From an uncultured Flavobacteriales bacterium (GTDB taxonomy: Bacteria > Bacteroidota > Bacteroidia > Flavobacteriales > Crocinitomicaceae): a DNA stretch of 64,000 nucleotides. The stretch is from positions 173,426 through 237,425 of the forward strand of contig CAMLRS010000006.1 in the NCBI GenBank assembly GCA_946482515.1, written 5' to 3'. Position 1 is the stretch's first letter. Each line of letters opens with the position of its first letter. Shown piece by piece: positions 1 to 8,951 of the stretch. Position numbers and translations under genes: made by a program. The notes under the pieces were generated by a model. That model saw nothing but the letters and a program-made list of their open reading frames with translations. It did no database searches and had not been told where the DNA came from.

Positions 1-178
1 CACCGTATTGTTCGAAGCTGAAGAAGACAACGGTATGATGTACGGTTTCACCGAGAACTACGTCAAAGTAAAATACCCGTTCGATCCTGAATTGGTCAAT
101 ACCATGCGCGAAATCCGCCTGGATGAAATCGACCGCGATGGCGTGGTGAAATGCAGCTTAGTGGCTGTTACGGTGTAA
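1..178 (+). CDS. mtaB: tRNA (t6A37) methylthiotransferase MtaB, C-terminal end (partial)
   Basis: The window opens inside a gene read in the frame beginning at base 2 and ending with TAA at 176-178. The 58 visible residues include the stretches GMMYGFTENYVKVKYPFDP and EIDRDGVVKC. This is the TRAM-like C-terminal tail I know from Bacteroidota MtaB, the radical-SAM enzyme that adds a methylthio group to t6A at position 37 of tRNAs reading ANN codons. The iron-sulfur and radical-SAM motifs lie upstream of the window, so the assignment rests only on the tail. Confidence 0.75.
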   Translation, partial: TVLFEAEEDNGMMYGFTENYVKVKYPFDPELVNTMREIRLDEIDRDGVVKCSLVAVTV

Positions 179-192
179 CAAACAACAAACTT

Positions 193-405
193 TTCATCAC
201 AAAGGAGCAAAGGGCAATTTCTTTGCTGTGTTTGTAAGGGAGCAAAGATGATCGTAGTTGCGAGATCCTCCTACAATTTATCAAAATGCTGGAAGTAAAA
301 CATCCAGGCAAAACTTGTACTTCCATTAAATTAAGTTACAATGAAACACCCTTGCTTGCCTTAAGCAATATGGTTGTCCCGATAACTTTGCTCCTTTGTG
401 GTGAA
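193..405. repeat. Inverted-repeat-bounded intergenic element, copy A
   Basis: The left end 193-212 (TTCATCACAAAGGAGCAAAG) and right end 386-405 (CTTTGCTCCTTTGTGGTGAA) are inverted copies of each other, 19 of 20 matching. The element fills most of the 315-bp gap between mtaB and the acyltransferase gene. The 40-50 bp just inside the left end resemble those of the copy at 54270-54441. No reading frame, transposase or clear target-site duplication is visible. It could be a non-autonomous mobile element or a structured transcript end. Confidence 0.7.
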
Positions 406-464
406 GCAACAACGGGCTGTTAACATTTGAAAAAGGGTTCAGACGGTTATTTGGACATAACAAT

Positions 465-472
465 TAATTTTG
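465..472 (+). promoter_or_regulatory. Candidate -7 box TAATTTTG
   Basis: Matches the Bacteroidota TAnnTTTG consensus and ends 21 bases before the ATG at 494. The -33 element is not clear. Confidence 0.4.
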
Positions 473-493
473 TCGCAACACAAAAAGAGCTCG

Positions 494-1813
494 ATGCGTC
501 CGTTGTATTTGCTTCTGTACTTCTCGCTTTCCTATTCATTGAACCTGTTTTACCGGAGTATCAAGAGCATCAATCGTCCGAAGAAACGTTTTGGCGGCAC
601 GATCTACATCAGCAATCATCCCAACTCGTTTATGGACCCGCTTGTTATCGGGGAAGGCAACCACGCGATCGTTTACTTTATGACGCGTTCGGACGTTTTC
701 AAATGGTGGCTCCAACCTATTTTGTGGGCATCGCACATGTTGCCTATTTTCCGTCAGCACGATGGTGAAGACACCAAGACAGCTAATTCAGATACGTTTC
801 GGCAGGTGAATGAAAGTCTCGCCAAAGGCCGCAATATCCTCATTTTTGGCGAAGGCTTTACCGACGACGTACCAATCCGCAGCTTGAAACCGGTGAAAAA
901 AGGCGGTGTGCGTATGGGATTCCACGCACTGGAAGCAACCGGCTGGAAAAAAACCATTTCGATTGCGGCAGTGGGAGTCAATTACACGGACCGCAACACG
1001 ATCGGTAGCGACTACCTGATCGCCAATTCCGATCCTATTTGCCTGAACGATTATAAGGAAGCGTATCTGCAGCATCCGAGCAAGGTGATCAATGAGCTGA
1101 CAAAAATGATCGAGCAGCGCATGCAGGAAACGATCACGTATGTGAAAGACAAATCTTGGGCGCCGTTTCATGAAAACATCATGATCATCACCCGCAAAGG
1201 GATGAACCACCCGAATTTCGAAAAGCATCTGTCGCTCGAAGAACGCTGGCAGTATTCGAAACAGCTTGCTTCCTGGCTCAACGAACAGTCGGCAGAAAAT
1301 GAAGCGCTTGTTGCACTGAAAAAAGACCTTGAAAGCTATTTCGGGTTGCTGAAACGCATGAAGCTGGAAGACCGTTTCGTGTTGGCGAAAAAGCGCCCGG
1401 AACTGGTCGACCGCACCAGCGACTTACTAGTATTGCTATTCCTCTGGCCGTTGGCTATCGTTGGCCTCATCCATGGATTGATTCCCTACCTCGTAGTGAA
1501 GAAATTTACCGAGAAATCGTTCCGTCGCAAAGTGTTCTGGGGCTCAGTAAAAATGATGCTTGGAAAGCTCTTCGGTGCAATTTACAATGTGCCGTTGATC
1601 CTGCTGCTGAATTACTATGTCTTCCCTTCCAACTGGATCGGACTGGTCTACTTTTTCGTCATCCCGGCGCTGTGTTATGTCGCCTGGATCTACGTTCGGG
1701 CTTTCAAGTCATTCCGACTGAAAGGCATGATGAAAAAGGCCGATGTATCGAAATTCGCTGCTAAACGCGATGAGCTGGAGCAACGAATTCATGCATTGAT
1801 CCCTGTTGCGTAA
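494..1813 (+). CDS. Membrane-associated PlsC-type glycerolipid acyltransferase
   Basis: The 439-residue protein has the acyltransferase block NHPNSFMD (an NHx4D motif) near residue 45, followed by FGEGFT, which resembles the second PlsC motif. It probably transfers acyl chains to glycerol-3-phosphate or lysophospholipid at the inner membrane. The PlsC part covers roughly residues 30-220. The C-terminal part (about 300-410) has several hydrophobic segments, making the protein longer than the usual 200-250-residue PlsC. The frame extends upstream to a TTG at 470, but ATG 494 gives the expected MRPLYLLLYF start and lies behind a TAATTTTG box. Substrate position (sn-1 or sn-2) cannot be told. Confidence 0.8.
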   Translation: MRPLYLLLYFSLSYSLNLFYRSIKSINRPKKRFGGTIYISNHPNSFMDPLVIGEGNHAIVYFMTRSDVFKWWLQPILWASHMLPIFRQHDGEDTKTANSDTFRQVNESLAKGRNILIFGEGFTDDVPIRSLKPVKKGGVRMGFHALEATGWKKTISIAAVGVNYTDRNTIGSDYLIANSDPICLNDYKEAYLQHPSKVINELTKMIEQRMQETITYVKDKSWAPFHENIMIITRKGMNHPNFEKHLSLEERWQYSKQLASWLNEQSAENEALVALKKDLESYFGLLKRMKLEDRFVLAKKRPELVDRTSDLLVLLFLWPLAIVGLIHGLIPYLVVKKFTEKSFRRKVFWGSVKMMLGKLFGAIYNVPLILLLNYYVFPSNWIGLVYFFVIPALCYVAWIYVRAFKSFRLKGMMKKADVSKFAAKRDELEQRIHALIPVA

Positions 1814-1838
1814 GCAGCGACCCGTTTCTCGTACGTGA

Positions 1839-1866
1839 ACAAAACAACATTCCTCCGTTGTTTTGT
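1839..1866 (+). terminator. Hairpin downstream of the acyltransferase gene
   Basis: ACAAAACAAC (1839-1848) and GTTGTTTTGT (1857-1866) form a perfect 10-bp stem with an 8-base loop, 26 bases past the stop. There is no pure T tract, only an AT-rich stretch after it. Nothing else is recognisable in the 214-bp gap up to 2028. Confidence 0.5.
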
Positions 1867-2027
1867 GTGGATTTATTTATTCGGTTTTCAATCTGACAAT
1901 TCCGTTAAATGCTGTTTTTCAATAAACTAACCGCTTTTCAATGGTTTGTCCCAAATTTGTCCCCGCGTGACGAAAGCAGGTGTTATGTGATTATTACTAC
2001 ATTGTTAACTCAAAATAAACTCTACAC

Positions 2028-4088
2028 ATGCTTCGACTGTTACTCCTCTCCACCACTATCTTTTGCGTTTCAGTGATTTCTGCCCAGACCTTTCCCGGTC
2101 CCGGAGGTACCATTCCGGATGAGCAAACTGTTTATTTTCCGATCAATGTAAGCGGCTTGCAGACGACCATCGATAACAATTTCGGTGTGGAACAGGTTTG
2201 TTTGAACCTCACGCATCCGTACATGGGCGATCTGACGGTTTCACTGGTTGCACCTGATGGCACGACGGTTGAATTGATCTCGAACGAAGGTGGAAGCGGC
2301 AATAATATGCAAAACACCTGTTTCCTGTGGAATGCAACGACCCTAATTAATTCCGGAACACCGCCCTATACAGGAACCTTTCGCCCGGAAGAAGAGCTGG
2401 CCGAAGTCAACAATGGTCAAAACCCGAACGGACAATGGCGACTCAGCATCAACGACAATGCTGAAAATGATTTCGGCGACCTGACAGGCTGGGCCATTAC
2501 GTTCAGCAACGAACCGGCACTAAGCACCGAATTTACCGAATCCGAGCTGCCGATTATAGTGATCAACACCAACGGTGAAGACATTCCGGACGATCCGAAG
2601 ATCGATGCACACATGGGTATCATTTACAACGGTCCGGGCGTGATGAACCATACCAGTGATCCTTTCAATCATTACGACAACAATATCGGGATCGAACAAC
2701 GCGGCTCTTCTTCGGCCAGTTTCCCGCAAAAATCATATGCGATGGAAACCCGCGATGTAAACGGAACCGAATCAGATGTCGCTTTACTGGGAATGCCCGC
2801 AGAACACGACTGGATTTTGTATGCACCTTATGACGATAAAACCTGCATGCGCAACATCCTGGCTTACAATATTGCCAACGAAACCGGTCATTACGCTCCA
2901 CGCACGCGCCTGTGTGAATTGATTCTCAACGACGAATACAGGGGAATTTACGTCCTCATCGAACGCATCAAGCGCGATCCAGGACGCCTGGATATTGCCA
3001 ACCTGCAACCGACAGACATCGACGGCGACGAGCTCACGGGTGGCTATATCATCAAAGTGGATCGTCACGAAGGTCCCGGCACTTATTGGGTATCCGGATT
3101 TCCTACTTATGCCGGTAACGCTGTGAACCTGGTTTATGTGGAGCCGAAAGCGGAAAACATCATGACGCAGCAGCGCGATTACATCCAGGATTATGTCAAT
3201 TTATTCGAAACGGCACTGAGTGGTCCCGACTTCGCCGATCCGGTGAATGGTTACCGCCGCTACAGCGATCCGGCTTCTTTCATCGATTACTTCCTGTTGA
3301 ATGAGCTTAGTAAAAACGTCGACGGCTACCGTCTGAGCACGTTCCTGCACAAGGACAAGGAAAGCAACGGCGGCAAGCTGAAAGCCGGTCCGGTATGGGA
3401 TTACAACCTTGCATTCTGGAATGCCGATTACTGCGAAGGCGATCAGGCGAATGGTTGGGTGTATAATGCCAATAACGACCTATGCGCTGTTGATGTTCCC
3501 TTTTGGTGGGAACGACTGCTGCAGGATCCTGTTTACACAAGCGAGCTCAAATGTCGCTGGAACGAGCTGCGTCAAACCACGCTGAGCCTTCCTGAGCTGT
3601 ATTTTACCATTGACTCGGTGGCTACCGACATTGCGAATGCCCAGGCGCGTCATTTTGTGAAATGGCCTATCCTCGGCACCTATACATGGCCGAACCCATC
3701 GCCGATTCCGGAGGATTTCGAAGGCGAGATCGCTGCGATCAAATCGTGGCTGCAAAACCGCATTGCCTGGATGGACGCCAACCTGCCGGGAACTTGCTAC
3801 CTCAATGCCGACGAGCTGACACTCACAGAAGACAACCTGCATGTATTCCCGAACCCGTTCCGTACAGGCATTCAGGTGAATTTCTACCTGCCGGTGGAAC
3901 AGCAGCTGGAAGTTTCGCTCACGGATATGACCGGAAATGTGATCCGCACGTCGACACACAACCTGTCGGGTGGTGAACATACGCTCGAGCTGGATTTTGC
4001 CGGACAACAGCTTGCAAATGGTATGTACCTGCTGCGCATTTCCTCGGGCAACCGGACGATCGTACGAAAAGTCACCAAAGCGGATTAA
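2028..4088 (+). CDS. Secreted CotH-kinase-family protein with P-domain and type A T9SS sorting domain
   Basis: The 686-residue protein begins with a signal peptide (MLRLLLLSTTIFCVSVISAQ). Residues about 35-155 resemble a proprotein-convertase P-domain (HPYMGDLTVSLVAPDGT, NGQWRLSINDNA). Residues about 175-575 form a CotH-like domain: FPQKSYAMETRD, LLGMPAEHDWILYAPYDDKT, then ELILNDEYRGIYVLIERIKR and the GGYIIKVDR block. CotH proteins are atypical kinases, some of which phosphorylate secreted proteins; activity here is inferred. The last 80 residues (VFPNPF... GMYLLRISSG...) are a type A sorting domain, so the protein is probably exported through the T9SS and anchored or released at the cell surface. 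It appears monocistronic. Confidence 0.85.
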   Translation: MLRLLLLSTTIFCVSVISAQTFPGPGGTIPDEQTVYFPINVSGLQTTIDNNFGVEQVCLNLTHPYMGDLTVSLVAPDGTTVELISNEGGSGNNMQNTCFLWNATTLINSGTPPYTGTFRPEEELAEVNNGQNPNGQWRLSINDNAENDFGDLTGWAITFSNEPALSTEFTESELPIIVINTNGEDIPDDPKIDAHMGIIYNGPGVMNHTSDPFNHYDNNIGIEQRGSSSASFPQKSYAMETRDVNGTESDVALLGMPAEHDWILYAPYDDKTCMRNILAYNIANETGHYAPRTRLCELILNDEYRGIYVLIERIKRDPGRLDIANLQPTDIDGDELTGGYIIKVDRHEGPGTYWVSGFPTYAGNAVNLVYVEPKAENIMTQQRDYIQDYVNLFETALSGPDFADPVNGYRRYSDPASFIDYFLLNELSKNVDGYRLSTFLHKDKESNGGKLKAGPVWDYNLAFWNADYCEGDQANGWVYNANNDLCAVDVPFWWERLLQDPVYTSELKCRWNELRQTTLSLPELYFTIDSVATDIANAQARHFVKWPILGTYTWPNPSPIPEDFEGEIAAIKSWLQNRIAWMDANLPGTCYLNADELTLTEDNLHVFPNPFRTGIQVNFYLPVEQQLEVSLTDMTGNVIRTSTHNLSGGEHTLELDFAGQQLANGMYLLRISSGNRTIVRKVTKAD

Positions 4089-4145
4089 GACCGTAACGGC
4101 GGCATGGAAATTGCAATTGTCGGGGATAGTGCATAAACTTATACT

Positions 4146-4559
4146 ATGAAAAACCTGTTACTTCTTGCAAGCCTGCTGTTCGCGTCCTTTTCCTGGTCAC
4201 AAGCTGTCCAAAACGGCAATTATTCCACTATCGGATACATTCAATCCGACGGAACTGTCCAGAATGGCAATTATTCGACTGTTGGGTACATCAAAGCCGA
4301 CGGAACAGTCATGAATGGCAATTATTCCACGATCGGCTATATCAAGGACGATGGGACGGTGATGAACAGCAATTATTCCACCATTGGTTATATCAAGGAC
4401 GACGGAACGGTCATGAACAGCAATTACTCGACGATCGGCTATGTGAAAGACGATGGAACCGTGATGAACAACAACTACTCGACGATCGGTTACGCCAAAG
4501 GCATTTCACGCGAACGGGCAGCAGCGTTCTTCTTTTTCTTTATCGAGCTCAGAAATTAA
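4146..4559 (+). CDS. Small secreted protein of 17-residue repeats (5-fold beta-flower type)
   Basis: The 137-residue protein has a signal peptide (MKNLLLLASLLFASFSWSQ), then five complete and one partial copy of a 17-residue unit close to VMNGNYSTIGYIKDDGT, and a hydrophobic tail containing AAAFFFFFIELRN. The NYSTIGYIKxDGTV repeat and phenylalanine-rich end match small Bacteroidota proteins annotated as 5-fold beta-flower proteins, as I remember them; their function is not known to me. Export to the periplasm or surface follows from the signal peptide. Five repeats would close a five-bladed ring, and the sixth partial unit could be a clasp. That structural reading is inference. Confidence 0.75.
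   Translation: MKNLLLLASLLFASFSWSQAVQNGNYSTIGYIQSDGTVQNGNYSTVGYIKADGTVMNGNYSTIGYIKDDGTVMNSNYSTIGYIKDDGTVMNSNYSTIGYVKDDGTVMNNNYSTIGYAKGISRERAAAFFFFFIELRN
4206..4493 (+). repeat. 51-bp in-frame tandem repeat
   Basis: Six units (the last partial) of 51 bp encode the 17-residue repeat of the beta-flower-type protein. The middle units are very alike, differing mostly at third codon positions and at one Asn/Ser/Gly site, so copy number could change by slippage or recombination without breaking the frame. Confidence 0.85.
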
Positions 4560-4596
4560 TGCATAATTCAGAATGCATAAGTGTGAATTATGCATT
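4558..4596. terminator. Bidirectional terminator-like hairpin between convergent genes
   Basis: AATGCATAATTCA (4558-4570) and TGAATTATGCATT (4584-4596) are perfect 13-bp inverted copies with a 13-base loop. The hairpin overlaps the stop codon of the upstream plus-strand gene and abuts the stop of the minus-strand gene ending at 4597. It probably ends transcription from both sides. Confidence 0.65.
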
Positions 4597-5082
4597 TTAC
4601 ATTTCCAATTTAAACAGGCTGCCGTCGATCGAACGCGTTTCCTTCACCTGGAATGATTTCGTGATACCGTATACACTGCCGCGTACTTTACCTTCCAGTT
4701 TGACATCGACTTTTTCGCGCGAAACGTATTTGATCAGTCGGAACATCGCTCCATCGGCCAGTTCGATCGTTACCGGAACCGTATAGGAATTATTCGACTT
4801 GCGTTTTACCTTGATCTTCTTGTCGAGGTGGATTTCACCCAGGATCTCATCATCGACCGAAACATCGAGCTTCGAAGGCTTAACCTTGAAACCGAATGCG
4901 TTCGGGTTTTCGCAATCGACCGTGAACTCCATTTCGAGCTTACGGCCGTCCATGCCGAGCATTTTTATATCACGCACATTGCTGAAATCCGGGTCTTCGA
5001 CTTCACACCCGGAAAACAGAAAGAGGCTTCCCGCCAGCCAGACGACGGCGGAAAACCATTGTTTAAATCCCTGGAACACCAT
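4597..5082 (-). CDS. LEA type 2 family lipoprotein
   Basis: The 161-residue protein has a hydrophobic N-terminus ending in the lipobox LFLFSGC, so it is probably a lipid-anchored envelope protein. ENPNAFGFKVKPSKLDVSVD and the beta-rich remainder fit the LEA-2/WHy (late embryogenesis abundant 14-like) fold, which in bacteria is often a small periplasmic or outer-membrane-anchored domain of unknown function. Its start lies 5 bases after the stop of the upstream M20 dipeptidase on the same strand, so the two are probably co-transcribed. No functional link between them is evident. Confidence 0.7.
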   Translation of the reverse strand: MVFQGFKQWFSAVVWLAGSLFLFSGCEVEDPDFSNVRDIKMLGMDGRKLEMEFTVDCENPNAFGFKVKPSKLDVSVDDEILGEIHLDKKIKVKRKSNNSYTVPVTIELADGAMFRLIKYVSREKVDVKLEGKVRGSVYGITKSFQVKETRSIDGSLFKLEM

Positions 5083-5087
5083 AACTA

Positions 5088-6482
5088 CTACTTCTCTTGC
5101 ATCAATTCATGAAAATAATGGTAGAAGTAGGGAATGGTTTCAATTCCTTTGTAAAAATTAAACAGTCCGTAGTGCTCGTTCGGTGAATGGATCGCATCGG
5201 AATCCAGCCCGAAGCCCATCATCACAGTTTTCAGTCCGAGCTCTTTTTCAAACAGGGCAATGATCGGAATGCTGCCGCCGCTGCGAACCGGGATCGGTTT
5301 TTTCCCGAACGTATGCTCGTAGGCCTTGCTCGCTGCCTGGTAGCTGATCGAATCGACCGGCGTTACAACAGGCTCGCCGCCGTGATGCGGATTCACCACC
5401 ACTTTCACGCCTTTCGGAGCAATCGCTTTGAAGTGTTCTGAGAACAGGCGTGTGATTTCATCGGGCTGCTGGTTCGGTACCAGTCGCATGGAAATTTTCG
5501 CGTAAGCTTTGGAAGCGATCACGGTTTTGGCGCCTTCGCCGGTGTAGCCTCCCCAGATGCCGTTCACGTCCAGTGTAGGACGAATGGAACCACGCTCCGG
5601 CGTTGTGTAGCCTTTCTCACCGTATTCAGCATCGATGTCGAGCGCCGCCTTGTATTTTTCCGCATCGTAAGGAGCTTTCGCCATTTCAGCGCGCTCTTCC
5701 ATGCTCAGCTCCACCACATCGGCGTAAAAGCCCGGGATGGTAATGTGGTTGTTCTCGTCGTGCAGCGAAGCAATCATTTTCGCCAGGATATTGATCGGGT
5801 TGGCCACGCAGCCACCATACAAGCCCGAATGCAAATCGCGGTTCGGACCGGTCACTTCCACTTCTACGTAGCTGAGTCCGCGCAGACCGGTTGTAATCGA
5901 TGGCGTATCGTTGCCCAGCATGCCCGTATCGGAAACCAGGATGATGTCGCCTTTCAAACGTTCTTTGTTCTCCTTGATAAACGCTTCGAGGTTCACACTG
6001 CCAACTTCTTCTTCGCCTTCGATCATGAATTTTACGTTGCACGGCAGCTCACCTTCCTGCATCATGGCCTCGAAAGCTTTCACGTGCATGAACATCTGCC
6101 CCTTATCATCGCAGGAACCGCGTGCAAAAATTGCACCTTCCGGATGAATATCCGTTGTTTTTACAACAGGCTCAAATGGCGGTGATGTCCACAGTTCGAG
6201 CGGATCTGCCGGCTGTACATCGTAGTGTCCATACACGATTACCGTTGGCAGACTGGCATCGACGATCTTTTCACCATACACGATCGGGTGGCCCGGTGTC
6301 GGACAAATCTCCACATGGTCTGCTCCGGCTTTTTTCAGAAAATCGGCCACTTTTTCCGCTGCACGCACAACATCCTGCTTGTAGGCACTGTCGGCTGAAA
6401 TACTTGGAATGCGAAGCAAATCAAGGAGTTCGGAAAGGTAAGTCTCGCGTGATGACTGAATGCGGGCTGCTGTTTTATGCAT
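5088..6482 (-). CDS. M20 family dipeptidase
   Basis: The 464-residue protein is a zinc-dependent M20 peptidase. It has the metal-binding GHYDVQPAD block near residue 85, RGSCDDKGQ around 122, EGEEEVGS around 155 (general-base and metal-ligand glutamates), VSDTGML near 182, and SGGSIPI and DSDAIHSPNEHYG towards the C-terminus. The inserted lid/dimerisation domain spans about 210-355. The family hydrolyses dipeptides or other small peptides, usually in the cytoplasm; no signal peptide is present. It is first in a probable operon with the LEA-type lipoprotein. Substrate is not predictable from sequence. Confidence 0.88.
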   Translation of the reverse strand: MHKTAARIQSSRETYLSELLDLLRIPSISADSAYKQDVVRAAEKVADFLKKAGADHVEICPTPGHPIVYGEKIVDASLPTVIVYGHYDVQPADPLELWTSPPFEPVVKTTDIHPEGAIFARGSCDDKGQMFMHVKAFEAMMQEGELPCNVKFMIEGEEEVGSVNLEAFIKENKERLKGDIILVSDTGMLGNDTPSITTGLRGLSYVEVEVTGPNRDLHSGLYGGCVANPINILAKMIASLHDENNHITIPGFYADVVELSMEERAEMAKAPYDAEKYKAALDIDAEYGEKGYTTPERGSIRPTLDVNGIWGGYTGEGAKTVIASKAYAKISMRLVPNQQPDEITRLFSEHFKAIAPKGVKVVVNPHHGGEPVVTPVDSISYQAASKAYEHTFGKKPIPVRSGGSIPIIALFEKELGLKTVMMGFGLDSDAIHSPNEHYGLFNFYKGIETIPYFYHYFHELMQEK

Positions 6483-6660
6483 AATTTGAAGGTTTCTGAT
6501 ACTGATTTTGTTGTTATTACAAAAGTGCTAAATTTGGCTCATACGATCGACTGGTTATGGCTGTTATTTATTTAACAGTTTGAGCATAAATTGCAATTAT
6601 TCAACTTAAATGCAACTACTTGTTCTTTGATCCAGTCTTGACTATAATAACTGACTGGTG

Positions 6661-8880
6661 ATGAAGAAAATACTACTTACTTGCGCATTGTTGTCGTTGG
6701 GTACAGCGACGACTGCCTTTAGTCAAATTGTGGTTACTCCGGGGTTGACACCCCAACAGTACGTGGAAGATGTACTGATCGGATCGGGGGTAACTGTTTC
6801 CAATATTACGTTTACGGGTTTAACGCAGCAGATTGCACGATTCAACGGAACGGCGTCCAACATCGGTTTCGCCGATGGTATCGTCTTATCGAGTGGTGAG
6901 GCCAACGATCTTGAAGGATCGGCATTTACCGATCCGGGCAACCAGTTCGGTCAGCCGGGCGATCCAGACCTGCTCACGGTTGCACAGTCTGTGACAACGA
7001 ACCCTTCTGCGGGATCGATTACGTCATCTGAAGACGTAGCCATCCTGGAATTCGATTTCGTTCCGACATCCAACTTCGTAAGCTTCAACTTCGTGTTTGG
7101 TTCCGATGAGTACACCACGTACATCAATACGGCCTTCAACGATGCATTTGGCTTCTTTATCAGCGGACCGGGTATTACAGGTCCATTCGCTTCACCTCCG
7201 GAATTCCCTGACGGTGCAGTAAACCTGGCGCTCGTTCCCGGAACGAATACGCCAATTACCATTAGTACGATCCACCCGGGATTGAACTCCGGCTACTACA
7301 TCAGCAACGTGGGAGGGACAACGCATACACTGAACGGATTCACCACACCGATTCCGATCCAGTTCCCGGTTATCTGCGGTGAAACATACCACTTCAAATT
7401 TGCTGTTTCCGACTGCCAGGATGACTACCTCGACACAGACGTATTCCTTGAAGCAGGCTCATTTACATCGCCGCCGGTACAATTTACCATCACTACACCT
7501 GAAGGCGACAATACAGTTTCTGAAGGTTGCTTAGGTGCAGATCTCGTATTTGTGCGCAACGCCTGCCAGTCTGACGACTCTATTACGGTAAGCTACCTCG
7601 TTAGCGGTACTGCAACTGAAGGAGCCGATTTCGCGCCGCTCGAGAACCCGTTCATCATGGTTCCGGGACAAGACACCGCGATTATTAATGTACTGGCTTT
7701 TGCCGACGGTGTGCCGGAAGGAACAGAATACCTGACCGTAACGCTGGAAATGGTGAACGAAGAAGGCGACACGATCGTTATTTCAGGAACCCTCGCTATT
7801 GAAGACTCCCAGCCGTTATCGGTGGCACCAAACGATGTGAATGCCTACTGTCTTGCTGATGATGTTGTCATACAGGCGGTGCCTTCCGGTGGAATCGGTG
7901 CGTATAGCTACGAATGGAATACCGGCGATACAACTGCCCAGATAACAGAAAACTTCCCGGCCAACGGCACTTATACTTTTACGGTCGAAATAACCGACGA
8001 ATGTAACGGCTACCTGCTCGATACCGTCACTGTGGTGATGAACCAGACACTGGCCATTGACACCATTTACACATACCATCCTTCGGCTTGTAACCCGGAC
8101 GGAACTGTAGCGGGAATGATCGTTGGACAAACCGGACAGCCGCAATACCACTGGACCGGACCAGGAAACCCTGGGCCAAACAACATCAATGCTTCCGTAT
8201 TACAGAACATCCCAGGCGGCTGGTACTACTTCACTGTTGAAGATGATGTGTGTACCGTATCAGACTCCGCATTGCTGGTTCCACAAGATCCGCCGGTAGC
8301 GCAGTTCACGCCATCCGTAACAAGTGGCTGCAGCCCGCTGTTTGTAACATTTACCAACACGAGCCAAAATGCCAACAGCTACGAGTGGTCGTTCGGAAAC
8401 GGTGAAACTGCCAACGTAAACGATTTGAGCAGCCAGTCGGCTACGTATACATCTCCGGGCGTTGTTCGCCTCATCGCTATCCAGGGCAACTGCCGCGATA
8501 CCATGGAAATCGCCATCAACATTTCCATCTGCGGTTGTACAGATCCTGCTGCACTGAACTACAACCCGGCAGCTACAGTAAACGACGGATCCTGCGTGTA
8601 CCCACTGCCAACTGTTGAAGTACCAAACGTATTTACACCAAACGGTGACGGCGACAACGATGTGTTCGAGCTGAAAGTGACCAACTCCGACAAAGTAGAG
8701 CTGATCATCACCAACCGCTGGGGTAACGTGATGTACAACCAGACCGGTGCCCAACCGAAATGGGATGGAAAAGTGGGCAGTGTTCCTGCCGAAGAAGGTG
8801 TTTACTTCTATACCTACAAGGTATTCGGATTGACAACCACCCTCGAAGGTCACGGATTCTTACAATTGATTATTAATTGA
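6661..8880 (+). CDS. Choice-of-anchor L surface protein with type B T9SS sorting domain
   Basis: The 739-residue protein has a signal peptide ending in FSQ. Residues about 25-255 carry the choice-of-anchor L pattern (GIVLSSGEANDL, LEFDFVP, FGSDEYTTY, DAFGFFISGPGI). A Calx-beta-like stretch follows at about 280-380, then a PKD-like domain (YEWSFGNGETAN) near 570 and a CTDPAALNYNPAATVNDGSC module. The last 85 residues (VPNVFTPNGDGDNDVFEL, NRWGNVMYN) are a gliding-motility-type C-terminal sorting domain, so the protein is probably T9SS-exported and surface-attached. A GTG at 6658 also precedes ATG 6661; I chose the ATG. An inverted repeat (6632-6637 with 6653-6658) sits right against the start codon. 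Confidence 0.85.
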   Translation: MKKILLTCALLSLGTATTAFSQIVVTPGLTPQQYVEDVLIGSGVTVSNITFTGLTQQIARFNGTASNIGFADGIVLSSGEANDLEGSAFTDPGNQFGQPGDPDLLTVAQSVTTNPSAGSITSSEDVAILEFDFVPTSNFVSFNFVFGSDEYTTYINTAFNDAFGFFISGPGITGPFASPPEFPDGAVNLALVPGTNTPITISTIHPGLNSGYYISNVGGTTHTLNGFTTPIPIQFPVICGETYHFKFAVSDCQDDYLDTDVFLEAGSFTSPPVQFTITTPEGDNTVSEGCLGADLVFVRNACQSDDSITVSYLVSGTATEGADFAPLENPFIMVPGQDTAIINVLAFADGVPEGTEYLTVTLEMVNEEGDTIVISGTLAIEDSQPLSVAPNDVNAYCLADDVVIQAVPSGGIGAYSYEWNTGDTTAQITENFPANGTYTFTVEITDECNGYLLDTVTVVMNQTLAIDTIYTYHPSACNPDGTVAGMIVGQTGQPQYHWTGPGNPGPNNINASVLQNIPGGWYYFTVEDDVCTVSDSALLVPQDPPVAQFTPSVTSGCSPLFVTFTNTSQNANSYEWSFGNGETANVNDLSSQSATYTSPGVVRLIAIQGNCRDTMEIAINISICGCTDPAALNYNPAATVNDGSCVYPLPTVEVPNVFTPNGDGDNDVFELKVTNSDKVELIITNRWGNVMYNQTGAQPKWDGKVGSVPAEEGVYFYTYKVFGLTTTLEGHGFLQLIIN

Positions 8881-8901
8881 TCCGCAAAACAAGATAAAAC
8901 G

Positions 8902-8930
8902 AAAGGGGCGTCGATTGGACGCCCCTTTTT
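8902..8930 (+). terminator. Strong rho-independent terminator
   Basis: AAAGGGGCGTC (8902-8912) pairs perfectly with GACGCCCCTTT (8918-8928) around a 5-base loop, and the 3' arm runs into T residues. It lies 21 bases past the stop of the plus-strand gene and before the end of convergent gpmI. Confidence 0.85.
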
Positions 8931-8951
8931 AATTTCTATTTTATCAGTGAA

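Noticed and set aside
193..405. Copy A of the inverted-repeat element considered as a complete insertion sequence.
   Set aside because: It is only 213 bp, with no transposase frame and no clear target-site duplication.
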